Positions 17,842 through 41,878 of a stretch of 50,000 bases of DNA are shown piece after piece (the first letter of the stretch is position 1; every line of letters starts with the position of its first letter). This stretch comes from Mesostigma viride (taxonomy: Eukaryota; Streptophyta; Mesostigmatophyceae; Mesostigmatales; Mesostigmataceae). Below the pieces are notes generated by a model. That model was not told the origin of the DNA, did not search any database, and saw only the letters and a program-made list of their open reading frames with translations. The stretch covers positions 1-50,000 of the forward strand of contig RPFO01001973.1 in NCBI GenBank assembly GCA_009746045.1, in the 5' to 3' direction. Made by a program: the position numbers and the translations under genes.

Positions 17842-19895
17842 TGCAAAGGGGACTCACCAGGCTGAAGGCGTTGCAGTTCCTCCACCAGTCGGCGAGTAGC
17901 GAAGAGCGCCTGTACTGTGTTGCGACCTGAACGGAAGCCGTGCTGAGTCTCGCTGAGGTGACCGTCCAGGGCCGTGCGCAGGCGGTTCAGGATGAGCCGC
18001 ATAAGAAGCTTGATCGAGGGGGGCACTTTAAATGCACACCCCTGTAGTTGCCGGGGTCGGCATGCGACCCCTTGTTCTTGTACAGCATCGTGCGAAAACT
18101 GTGTTGCCAGGCCGCTGGAGGTGGTTGCGACGACAGCAGAAGGCGGTTGCAGATGTCCCGGAAGAGCAGCATAACACCTGTGTCCTCGAATTCGGCTGCA
18201 AGTTTTACAACTGCGGCCGGAATCTCGTCAGAGCCGGTGGCTGCGTCATAACGCAGGCGCTGGACCGCCTCCGTGACCTCGCGAGAGGTGAAAGGAGGCA
18301 TGTCAGACGGGTCGCCAAGTGGGCCGACCAGCGGGGGGACGAGGTAGTCCGCCGCTGACCTAGGCGGGGCAGGGGGCCCAGCGGGGCCGGGCCGGCCAGC
18401 CGGGGCGGCCGGGCGGGCGGCGGCGGCTGGGAGCAGCGGGTGCCCAGGGCGGCGCAGCTGTCCCCACGACCTCGGCCGTGGCCGTGGCCCAGGTACGAAG
18501 CCGCTTGGCTGGGGCGCCGGGGATCGACGTCGTGGCGGTGGGGCCGGCCGAGGCCGTCCGGGTGCCTGAGGCGCTTGTACCAGAACCAGGCCCCCTTGCC
18601 GTCGTGCTTCTGCTGGCAGCTGCGCAGGTCCTTGACCATCTGCTGAGCATCTGCCTTCTCAGCCTGCTCGTAGGCGGCCCTCAGAGCTGCTTGCAGCCCA
18701 GGTTTGGCGATCGGATCTCTGTTGCGGCGGAGCATCTGCCTGGCGGCGACCACTGTCCGGTGCGTGACGGTGGACAGCAAGCTGCCGGCGCGGAGGCAAG
18801 GTGGGAAGGGTGCGGGCCGCCAGCTAGGCGATACTTGGCTGCGACACCACGGAGGATCACTGAAATATCCCCCGGCGGCGGAATGGCGTGTAACTGCTGT
18901 CGGCTGCCCCGGGCGTCGAATATGGCCAGGAAATCATCCCTGTGCGACATAGCGGCCTGTTCTTCTGCTGACATCTTGTCGGCATCCTTCAGCACAATCC
19001 GGAGCACCTTCAGATCTGGCTGAGGTGCCAGCTGTCGCGACGGTTTCACCCCAGGAAACCGCAATCTGATGCGAGCGAGCACGAGACGATGATCAGATTC
19101 CACCGTGCTGACAGAATCTTGCAGGACGCGAGCATCGACAATTACTGAGGGGCGCTGAGCCCGGCGTACACAGACATAGTCAAGGCACACCACCCGATCC
19201 GACGGCCCAAAAAAGGTGGCCAGCTGCTCAGCGGGGCGTGCGAAAGAAGCATTGCATGCAACCAGCGCAGATTCTGCCAGCAGATTCGCAAATAAAGGCG
19301 TGTTACCGTTGGCTGTCGTGTTGGTTGGGGAATACTGAGCGCCCCCAGTGCCAACTGGCAGCGTGGCGTTGGCGTCGAGCAGCATAACCAGGAAGTGCCG
19401 AGCTGGGATGTTGGCCTCCTCCTCCTTGAGGGCGTCGAAGAAGGCCTCACGTTCCGCCTTCAGGAGCTCGACCCGCATAGTGGTGCATATCCCACGATAA
19501 CGGTTAGCGTGTGGTGTGAATGGCCCTCAGTGGCTGAAAAAGTGGCCACTAGCACACGCGGGGACCGCAGCACGATGGACTGGAGCTGCTCTGATGCTGC
19601 CGGCGAGCACAAGAGGCCCACACCACCTTGGCCCGGCGCGTCGCCGCCACCATAGTGGAACCGCCAGCCTGCCCGCAGGTCGTCGACCAGCAGACCGTTG
19701 ACCGCGTGCTGAGGGTCAACGGTGCGTCGGTGCTCCTGGACTCCAAGAACAGCGATCTTATTGTCGGCGCACAGGGCGATCAGCTCGTCGACGCGTTGGC
19801 GTGCTGGGGTGCCGCCGCTCGTAGAAGGATCTGCAGGGAGGGTGCGCACGTTAAAACTTGCAATACCAAGAATGGGCCGTTGCCCTATTAGCGGG
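17842..19895 (-). pseudogene. LINE ORF2, 5' part (endonuclease to RT start)
   Basis: Begins near 19,895 with ILGIASFNVRTLPADP, the first endonuclease motif. It continues with AVLGVQEHRR (catalytic glutamate), a frameshift near 19,470, then LVMLLDANATLPVG and the catalytic STVESDHRLVLARIRL. After a linker with a degraded stretch around 18,350-18,650, the RT begins: EVTEAVQRLRYDAATGSDEI, WQHSFRTMLYKNKGS, NYRGVHL, then, after a shift near 18,020, IKLLMRLILNRLRTAL and LSETQHGFRSGRNTVQ. It is cut at PLHLV by the hAT. Motif order is normal for an APE-type LINE. Multiple shifts make it non-functional. Confidence 0.85.
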
Positions 19896-19980
19896 GGGGT
19901 GGGGGTGGGGGTGGGGGTGGAGAAGGGTAGTGCTGGAGGTGGGGGTGGGGGTGGGGGGGGGGGGGAGGGGGAGGGTGGCG
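19892..19980 (+). repeat. G-rich tract with quadruplex potential
   Basis: About 90 bp of GGGGGT/GGGGGA runs, including a 14-bp G-run. Many four-run combinations could form G-quadruplexes. It sits immediately 5' of the LINE ORF2 endonuclease start on the minus strand. Confidence 0.8.
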
Positions 19981-20457
19981 ATTGGGGTTAATGCTTGTCA
20001 ACGCATGGAGGCTTTCTTTCAGGACGGATATGCGTCGTCTTCGTCCTGGCTGGGGTCGCCGGCGTGTCGACTGGGCCTCATCCCGCTCAAGGCGGGCTAG
20101 GAGGCGTGTGAGGCTGGTAAATTGGCGGGAAGGTTGACCGTGGCGTGCCTGGCGACCTTGCATCCTGATCATGCTCGCACGGTGCGACATGAGGATGGAA
20201 AGGGGCTTGTTTATAAAGGCTGTGCCCAAAGCCTATTGTACCGCGAGGCCGCGAGGGTGTGCCCTTACCGGGCGGCATCCATACCCGGGACGTGCGTAGA
20301 CGATGATGACGCAGCTGGGGCGGGCCTGGTACGGCCCGACTTGTGCCGCTTGTTACGAGCCTGCGCCTCCGTGCGCTGGCCGTTGATGAATAGCACAGGG
20401 GTGTCGTGGACGAGGCGGACGTAGACCTTCTGGCCTTCGTGCCTGGCCTCACCGGCC

Positions 20458-20690
20458 ATGGCCACCGTGAACGACCAGAAACGGGTCATGGGCGCCCGTC
20501 GCCTGCTCAAGGACACCAAGATCAGCATGGACGAGGACTACACCCCTGCACAGCTGGCGGCGAGGAGCAAGCTTTGGAATCACGAGGCGGTCATGAAGGT
20601 CAGGCTGGGGTACGTAGAGGGGGGGAAGCGTGTGCAGATGCGTCTGAAGTCGGATGGTCGCTTTACCGCTTTCTTTGTAGGAAGTAGCCC
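20458..20690 (+). pseudogene. Retroposon ORF1 C-terminal fragment
   Basis: An open plus-strand stretch reading KRVMGARRLLKDTKISMDED then YTPAQLAARSKLW and KRVQMRLKSDGR. The (D/E)DYTPAQ signature and its context align with DDDLMPAQQQQ in the ORF1 at 39,503 and are typical of the C-terminal domain of L1-like ORF1 proteins. The frame runs on to 20,838, but from about 20,680 it crosses an unrelated repeat. It lies head to head with the minus-strand LINE ORF2. Confidence 0.55.
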
Positions 20691-20771
20691 AGAGTGTATT
20701 AAAAGCCATACGTCCCTTCTCAGGGATATGTGCTACATATACCTAGGCTCCCAACGGAGTTCTGTTCCAAT
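20678..20771 (+). repeat. Interspersed repeat, copy 2
   Basis: Matches 13,818-13,915 over about 90 bp (tagcccagagtgtattaaaa, then ttctcagggatatgtgctac) with a similar CTCC-CAAC-GGAG hairpin near its end, followed by an A/T-rich tract. Confidence 0.65.
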
Positions 20772-20935
20772 TCAATTCAATACAGGGATCAAAAGCACTC
20801 CGGTGCTCCGTGACTCCCAAACGGGAGCACGAGTTTAATTAGTTCATTAATTCCTGGTGTGCACACACAGGGATTAAAAGCACTTTGGTGCTCCGTGACC
20901 CCCCAACAGGGGCACGTGTTAAATTAATATTTTAT
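20772..20935 (+). repeat. Two tandem hairpin-tailed retroposon ends
   Basis: Two copies of a unit reading cagggatyaaaagcactnyg followed by the hairpin GTGCTCC-loop-GGAGCAC (second copy GGGGCAC, allowing a G-T pair) and then a TTTAATTA-type tail. A further copy in reverse orientation lies at 41,283-41,365. Confidence 0.65.
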
Positions 20936-21210
20936 GTCCAGATCAGGGTTGGGCAGAAGTGGAATTTAGGGTGGCGGAACGGAACCGACACATCTGGTTG
21001 AAAGCTTCCTTGTTCGCAGTAAGTTATCATACTTTTCAGCGTGTGGTCCCGATCATGTACTGCATTGGTTTTCTCATTCAATATATTTTGTACATCACTG
21101 TTTAACTTGTTGTTTGCAGCAATTAACTCAGAAATGGCTGGCAGTGCTACCCTCTCAACAACCGAGGAAGCAAAGTAGCAATCTGCGGACTACTAGACAA
21201 TGCAATGCTT
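20936..21210. other. 3' flank of the lumen-protein gene
   Basis: No gene seen. On the minus strand this follows the stop at 21,211, and it probably holds the 3' UTR of that gene. Confidence 0.35.
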
Positions 21211-21929
21211 TTAGTTATCTTGCCCGGCTGGGGCATCCTCCACGGGCTTATCAGACTTGTCTTCAGCGGGAGCGGGAGCGAGAGCGGGAGCGGGAGCAGG
21301 AGCGGGATCGGGAGCGGCGGACTGCAACGCCTTCTCCTTAGCTTGACTCAACAACGCCTTCCGTTCGTTTTTCCTGCGACAGCGTCAGCAGCACCGAAGC
21401 AAACAACATCTTTTCACGTCATACCTTGTTTTGCCAGTGCCACGTCGGTGTGGTTGATGTTCGCAAAATCGACCCGCGATAAGGACAAAAACTTACAGTC
21501 GGTTAGCCTCCCTGAAGTCGATGGCTTTTGCCGGCATTGAAGACAACATTCCGAAAAGGCCCGTGCCAGTGGCAATCAAAGCAAGCCTGCAAACGTGGAC
21601 GCAATGCATGGCAGAAACCATGTGCACGCATGTTTAAGACGCGGTAGTGTCAACTAGGTAGAAAACACGCTGTTTCAACGCATGTTTAAGACGCGGTAGT
21701 GTCAACTAGGTAGAAAACACGCTGTTTTATATTCGACATGAACCCCTGCCCTGCGAGATGATCAGGTATGCATGCATTCAGAGCAGTACCTTCGGCTTAG
21801 CTGGTCAGTCCGCTGTGAGCACGCAAGGATCCGTGGCATTGCCGAAGCTTGGGTCGTAAATCGCCGCGTGTCCCTCACGGGTGTACCGCAGAACGAAGAA
21901 ACAGGCATCTTTGCGGTAGCAATGGCCAT
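21211..21929 (-). CDS. Small plastid-targeted thylakoid-lumen protein (3 exons)
   Basis: Exons at 21,790-21,929, 21,497-21,586 and 21,211-21,373 (minus strand), all with GT-AG borders and matching phases (2, 2, end), total 393 nt or 130 residues. Residues 1-45 look like a chloroplast transit peptide: MAIATAKMPVSSFCGT, rich in S, T, R and A with no acidic residues until the end. A twin arginine (SRR) follows, with a hydrophobic stretch LALIATGTGLFGML and a lumenal cleavage site SMPAKA before IDF. That is the bipartite targeting plan of Tat- or Sec-routed lumen proteins. The mature part is short: a charged helix (REANRLKNERKALLSQAKEK) then a Pro-Ala repeat and an acidic tail. The mature family is not recognised. 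Confidence 0.72.
21626..21729. repeat. 52-bp tandem duplication in intron 1 of the lumen-protein gene
   Basis: Copies at 21,626-21,677 and 21,678-21,729 are almost identical (acgcatgtttaagacgcggt at the start of each). A recent intronic duplication. Confidence 0.85.
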
Positions 21930-22444
21930 GGTGTTGAGCTGTCACGGATCGATACAACGGACAAGTGCGCTAGCAACGGCCAACAATTCTGGAAAGGAAA
22001 GCAAATACTGCTCAGTGCTCGGGGGTAGGTCGGGGTTGCAACAACACCTTCGGTGTCCACGCGCGGGGTATACGCGGATGATGTCTTCGTGGGGATCGGT
22101 GAGGTATGCAGGAGCGGGGGAGATCCCACCTGGATAAAAGTGACATGATCAGAAATGGGGTGCTGACTAGACTGTCTCCCTCATGGTTTTTTGTTCTTTT
22201 GCAATCCCAAATCGGCTCGAACTCGGCTCGTCGATATCCTGCGGAGGCGCGGCGTCAGTAGGGTTGTTTTCAAGACAGTCGTCCCCGCGTTCTAACGTGC
22301 CTTTCGTTGCGGTTTTACGTGTTTACGTTACGTGAACTCCCGGACGCCCTACCCTGTTTACGCCCTACCCAGTTTACTTGAGACGAGGCTGAGAGGCTGA
22401 GACGTGTCCAGCCATCCAGGACGTCCGCGCTTTTAGTCCGTGTA
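21930..22444. other. Upstream region of the lumen-protein gene
   Basis: No ORF with coding character and no repeat recognised. It presumably contains the promoter and 5' UTR of the minus-strand gene starting at 21,929. Confidence 0.4.
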
Positions 22445-22899
22445 CACCCCCCGCATTGGTAGTTTTAATTCAGTTCAGCCAAAAGGCCCTTCGGAATTAG
22501 ACATTAGCGTTTTATTGGTTGAAAGTGTTACTGTGTCCGCCCAATTAATTAATTATTAGTTTGTTTGTTTGGTTACCGAACAACCGTTAAACCGGCTGCG
22601 AAATTTAATAATTCTTTGTTTGTTTTGTATAACCCAGCCGGATGCACTGCTCTTACGGCTAGTAAAAGCACATTTTTCAGCCAGAGATTTAATATTTCTT
22701 TGTTTTTTACCGCAAAAGAAGCGCTCTTGGCAGTCAAATTATTTATTTACAATTTCTTTATTTGTTTGGTAGCTTCAAAAACTACAGGTCAGTACACTCG
22801 GGAATTAGTTAATTAAAATTCTTTTGTTTTATTTATCGTTTGCAGCTGGCCGGCGCCCAGCCTCATAATTATTTAGTAAAACTACCAATGCGGAGGGTG
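22445..22899. mobile_element. Candidate MITE with 22-bp inverted ends and TA target
   Basis: The left end CACCCCCCGCATTGGTAGTT and the right end, read on the minus strand, CACCCTCCGCATTGGTAGTT match with one difference and extend two more bases. Both ends are flanked by TA. The 455-bp interior is A/T-rich with repeated ttctttgtttg-like segments and no transposase. TA flanks suggest the Tc1/mariner or PIF type, but the superfamily is not proven. Confidence 0.68.
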
Positions 22900-23507
22900 T
22901 ATTATTCACAATGCAAGTTTCCTGGACGGCCCGCGATCTGTTAAAGCTAACAGAGTGATAAAGCCTTGAAATTACGATTTCATGCGAAGTGCAGCCTGCC
23001 GGGATTGTTCGGTGTTGCTTTAGCAGTAGTCTGGCGATTAGGCGCTCTAACAAAGCTGGTTCCACGTAGGCAGAGGCGCCATCGCCTGAAATGTCGACAT
23101 GATAATTTTCTGGTACGTTCCTGCCGCGACCCCTAAGCTTAATGATTTTGCCGTGACCTCTGATAAATGCACTTAAATAGCTCGGGCATGCTAAGGATGC
23201 GGCTCTTCTCTCGCTTACGATCTCGGTATTGGCCAGATAAAAACGCGTTGCGCCAGTATGTCCGCGTCAAATCTAGAAAATTATTCTAGAGATTGCCCGG
23301 CATTTCTTCCTTTTCTTACCAATTCTAATTTTTCGGGGGTCAAGTATTATGCTCGATTTGTTCTTTAATACTTCTGTGCCGCGGTTCTATTGTGCCTGAC
23401 GTATCTGACGGGATAATTAGTGTCGAAGAGCACGTGACTTATGCCCTTGCCAGCAACTGCTGAACGTAATAAACACAATTAGCAAACCTTTAACTATACC
23501 TGATTGC
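22900..23507. other. Intergenic, upstream of the GRAM-VASt gene
   Basis: No supported gene. Moderately A/T-rich. Probably includes promoter sequence for the plus-strand gene at 23,867. Confidence 0.35.
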
Positions 23508-23631
23508 ATTTTGTTGTGGCGAGTGTGCATGCATGAGCCCCCGCAGTTGTATTCCATGCGTGAAACTGAATTTTGTTGTGGCGAGTGTGCATGCATGAGC
23601 CCCCGCAGTTGTATTCCATGCGTGAAACTGA
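23508..23631. repeat. 62-bp tandem duplication upstream of the GRAM-VASt gene
   Basis: Two perfect or near-perfect copies, 23,508-23,569 and 23,570-23,631 (each containing tgtgcatgcatgagccccc). It lies about 240 bp upstream of the first assigned ATG, so it may alter promoter or 5' UTR spacing. Confidence 0.9.
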
Positions 23632-23866
23632 ATTCTTCACTTGCTACGCCTCCAAGAACAAAGCTGCGCATCCTCACTTTCTTTTCGCTTCTTGCCCATG
23701 CGCTTTGTCAATTCTCTCCCCGGCAGGCCTGGGAGGTGAGCCCATACCAGGCACAAGGCTGCTCCCCCAAGGGCCCAGCCGATCAAAACATGTGTCCCCA
23801 TGAGGGTCTCAGCCTCCACGGTGTCCCAGGGGTCTTGTCCGGCCGTCCACTCTCCCCTTCCCCATA

Positions 23867-38538
<14,672 letters not shown>

Positions 38539-39137
38539 AGTTGGTGGGGAGCGGGGGGGGGGGCGGGGGAGGAGGATTTTTTCTTTGGGGAGCTGTAGGG
38601 CGGGGGGGGGGGGGGGATGCCTACAGCATGCCAACGCGCTGTTTACATTAGAGTTGTGTTAATTTGCTAGCATGATATATAATTCTTTGATATTCTTGTT
38701 GCTGGGCCACATTAATTGATTAATTCATTAATTTACGCGTAGACTGCTGGGCCACATGCAGGGGTGTTTCTGGAGATCGATAATGTGAGAAGAAGAATTG
38801 TAGGCAGGGAGTACTAGGGTACGTACAATGTGGTAGCTCGTACCATGAGCTGTACTCAGTCTGGCCCGGGAGAGGTTCATAAGTAAGGAAGTACTTCCGC
38901 GTGTCATGGGCATAGGCCTACCACGGTGTACTATGCTGATCTCATTAGAAAAAAAGATCGAGGTTAATATTCGACGTCAAGACGAAAAAACTTGTTTAGA
39001 AAATAATCAATTATAAAATAAACAAGGAATAGTTGTCTCACTTGAACAAGGAATTGAATGAAAGAAGAAAAAAAAAACTGGGAATGAAAAAAAGTACAAG
39101 AACTATGAGGGTTATCGCTGGGACTGGGCCGGCATCC
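38539..39137. other. 3' flank of the GRAM-VASt gene
   Basis: Two G-runs (38,550-38,570 and 38,602-38,616) follow the stop. An A/T-rich TTAATTGATTAATT tract lies at 38,710-38,730, and an A-rich stretch at 38,950-39,095. No gene is supported. Confidence 0.45.
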
Positions 39138-39295
39138 CGTGGGTGCCAATACATAGTTAAGGAACCTCCAACCCCTATACACAACGTGAGGAGGATCGTG
39201 AGGGCACTCCCTAGCTCGACTAGCGCGTGCACAATCTTATTTTATGCATGCACTAGCTGCCATAAATATAAGTGGGCAGGCCACAGAGCGCTCCC
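39138..39295 (-). mobile_element. SINE-like retroposon copy C (reverse, decayed)
   Basis: On the minus strand it matches the family: agcgctctgtggcctgccca, then gctagggagtgccctc, gttgtgtataggggttg and gaggttccttaac. An insertion of about 40 bp interrupts the middle. The terminal hairpin is eroded. Confidence 0.5.
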
Positions 39296-39502
39296 CCCGC
39301 ATATCATGTGTGGTACGGGCGCGATTGCTGTCGGTGCAATATATGCATGCAATAATTGTAGCTGGCTATGATGATAACTGTCTCACTTCATAATTGTAGC
39401 TGGATGGGTGCAATACTGATTGTAGCTTGCTACGAAGTTGACGTGCAGTCGAGAACTTAATCTGAGCCGCAAGCAAAATTGCCTCAATGAACGATCAGGG
39501 CG

Positions 39503-40030
39503 ATGACCCCTCGACTCGCGCCTCCTGGGCTAGCTGACCTGCTCAAGAGCCAGGCAACCTCTACCACCACCGCCATCACCACCAAACTCCTGGAGCTGGA
39601 AGACACGCGCGCCGCGATCGAGGCTGCTGACCGCGACCGTCGCCGCTCCCGGGTCATCCTCAAGCGCTTCGACATGCAGCCGGAGGAGACCCCAGACTCT
39701 CTTCTCGACGAGCTGAAGAAACAACTCTTGGCGTGCATGGAGCTGCCAGGTGCGACACTGCAGGGCGCCCACCGCCTGCCCCATCCAAGGGACAAGGCTG
39801 GTCCCCCTTCAGTGGTCCTCACCTTCAGCAACATCACAGCCCGAGTTCGGTTCCTCTCTCGCCACAAGAAGCTGGTGAACACCTCCTGGTCGCTTGACGA
39901 CGACCTGATGCCAGCCCAGCAGCAGCAACGCCGCGATCAGTGGCCAGCCCGACTACATCCGCCACAAGACCTTGGAACCCCGAGAAGCCACAAGTGTACT
40001 GGCGGGGCGGGGACCTTTAAATGTCAACAA
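39503..40030 (+). pseudogene. LINE/retroposon ORF1 protein (RRM-like)
   Basis: A continuous frame from 39,503. Residues about 20-50 are helical (TTAITTKLLELEDTRAAIEA). An RRM-like core follows (RRSRVILKRFDMQPEETPD, LQGAHRLPHPRDKAGPP, SVVLTFSNITARVRFLSRHK) and the start of the C-terminal domain (LDDDLMPAQQQQ). This order is that of L1-like ORF1 RNA-binding proteins. Beyond about 39,940 the frame loses homology and the C-terminal VEDSSDEDY end is missing, so I call it a truncated copy even though the frame stays open to 40,126. Confidence 0.65.
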
Positions 40031-40255
40031 GAAACTGTGGAAGCCCCCGGCCCGGGCTCCCCCGGGATACAGAGCACTCAAGCTAGTTGTCTACGGATGG
40101 GGGCGATCGATTATGGGATAGCTTAGGCATTATGTACAACACTTGAAACGATATTAGCGCCCAGCGTTATAGTACCTTCAATTAGCTCTGGCACCTTGTG
40201 GCCGGCCATCAGCTAATTGCGCCTTAGCCGACGTCTTGGGCCCACCTCACCTTTG

Positions 40256-40512
40256 TAGCATAAGCTATTGTTATGCGTCAGCGCCTACCTATCTATGGTA
40301 TTGCACTGGTTAATTGTACTGCACGGTCCACAGTGTTGCGCCCTGGCACCATGCTGTGGAGATATCTCGAGCGCTCTGTGGACTGCCCACTTGCGGCAGT
40401 GAGAGAAGCTAGGGCGCGCCCTCCCTCCACGCTGTGTATCTAGGGTTGAAGGTTCCTTTACTCTGTATTGACACCCACGTGACGCAGTCACGTGCTTATT
40501 AATTAATTAATT
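40256..40512 (+). mobile_element. SINE-like retroposon copy D
   Basis: About 255 bp starting tagcataagctattgttatg, with ggcagtgagagaagctaggg, gggttgaaggttcctttact and the terminal hairpin CACGTGAC-GCA-GTCACGTG followed by TTAATTAATTAATT. Full-length relative to copy B. Confidence 0.72.
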
Positions 40513-40939
40513 CAGGGCTGTGCATCTAATGCCATCACATATGATCGATGCACCAGTATAAGTAAGTTTTTTTTTTCCCTAACTAATGAGATTATATTTG
40601 TACTCCGTGGCATGCCCATGCGCATTCAACACGCAATTGTACTGCATGAAACTGCTTGCACCGAAGGCATGCCACGGAGTACCCGTTGAGGTACTTTTCT
40701 ATACGCGGATACTTCACCAGCCAAGGCAAGTGGCGCGACTCATAGCTGGCGCCCAGACCGGCTGTCTGGAGTCGCAGATAACAACTCTGCGGTGCCCATC
40801 CGGACTATCAAATGTACGACTGTGCGCTCGGCCATTATGATGGCTGTGGGGGACTGGGGGTAGACTGCATGCTAAACCCCGATAGCCCAGGAGAATATAA
40901 CTGATTAAGGCTTCTCATGACCCCTAGGGTAGAGAGCTT
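40513..40939. other. Unassigned sequence with retroposon 3' UTR fragment
   Basis: The part at 40,580-40,640 (taatgagattatatttgtac then tccgtggcatgcccatgcgc) matches the 3' UTR of the ORF1-type elements at 14,490 and 41,760. The remainder shows nothing I recognise. Confidence 0.4.
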
Positions 40940-41156
40940 AGACTTGGCTTGAGAATAGAGAGCTTAATAATTAGAGTTGGCTTGATGTTGTAGATACGGA
41001 TTAGACCGGTAGGATTGCGTGTCCCCATCCATCCATCCATTCATCCATCCATCCATCCATCCATCCATCCATCCATCCATCCATCCATCCATCCATCCAT
41101 CGGGGTTAATGCTCCGTCGGACTCCCCAATGGGAGCACGAGGTTAATTAATTAATA
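40940..41156 (+). repeat. LINE-type 3' tail with (ATCC)n and hairpin
   Basis: attagaccggtaggattgcg is followed by about 75 bp of ATCC repeats (41,027-41,101), then the TGCTCC-GGAGCA hairpin and TTAATTAATTAA. It matches the two tails at 14,542-14,790 and represents a 5'-truncated insertion. Confidence 0.75.
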
Positions 41157-41269
41157 AGTAAGGCTTCTCGATCCCGGAGCCTGAGTTTTTTTTTACATAT
41201 ATGCCATATTCCAATTGCATGCGCATCTAAGTAAGCAAGTAGGTAAGTACTTGCGTGTCGGCATGCGCA

Positions 41270-41365
41270 TGGGCATTAATTATTTAATTGAACTCGTGCT
41301 CCCGTTGGGGAGTCACGGAGCACCGGCCGAGGCGCTTTTAATCCCTGTAGTGTGCATGACAACAG
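41270..41365 (-). repeat. Hairpin-tailed retroposon end (reverse orientation)
   Basis: On the minus strand it reads tacagggattaaaagcgcct, then the GTGCTCC-GGAGCAC hairpin and a TTCAATTAAATAATTAA tail. Same family as the two copies at 20,772-20,935. Confidence 0.65.
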
Positions 41366-41878
41366 AAAGAAAGGGCAGAGACCCCCTTTATCCTTCATGC
41401 CAGAGGCATGCCACAGCTGCAATCGGACACGTTAGACGATCCGGCAAGTTCTGTGGGTGCAATTTCAAGGAGACAACCATGCAGCGCAGGCCAGAAATCG
41501 GGAGAATCCGGACAATGGTAGCCGTCGAGCCTGCCGTTATCTTGTCCGCGTGTTCGAGTCGTTCAGGATGATGAATATGAATGGTGATGGAAAATTTGTA
41601 GCCTTGTGCATTGAAACTATGGCTGGCTTACGGGTAGAGGGACTAGATGACCTAGACGGTGGGGCCGGAAACAGCTTGCTTTATCAGCAATATGACCCAT
41701 GGGAGCCGCATATCATAACAAGTGCATGAGCATGGGCAAGTAATCTGATCATCGCATGGGCATGCCACGGAGTACTAAGCTAATATTAATCTCATTAGAA
41801 AAATAATTACAATATTAAAGTTACAAATATCATCTGCATCATGCCCCAACCATATTCTGATCCCCAACCATATAGTCA
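41366..41878. other. Unassigned repeat-derived sequence
   Basis: 41,458-41,500 (aatttcaaggagacaaccat) matches the ORF1-element 3' UTR near 14,400. 41,740-41,830 is the reverse-strand 3' UTR of the ORF1 copy that ends at 41,879. An open frame at 41,457-41,729 has no recognised domain. Confidence 0.4.

Larger units (their letters stand above)
14745..19900 (-). mobile_element. APE-type LINE (non-LTR retrotransposon), minus strand, degenerate
   Basis: From 5' to 3' on the minus strand it holds an apurinic endonuclease domain (19,895-19,050), a linker, a reverse transcriptase (18,300-15,600, split by a hAT element) and a C-terminal domain ending at 14,874. A roughly 120-bp 3' UTR ends in an ATCC-repeat tail near 14,745. 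After removing the hAT and one target copy the ORF2 region is about 3.26 kb, near the usual size for an ORF2 of about 1,080 residues. The 5' limit is not clear; G-rich sequence begins at 19,892. The LINE clade cannot be fixed by eye. Confidence 0.8.

Noticed and set aside
22829-23065. A 78-aa minus-strand ORF
   Set aside because: It overlaps the MITE candidate end and has no recognisable domain or neighbours in frame.
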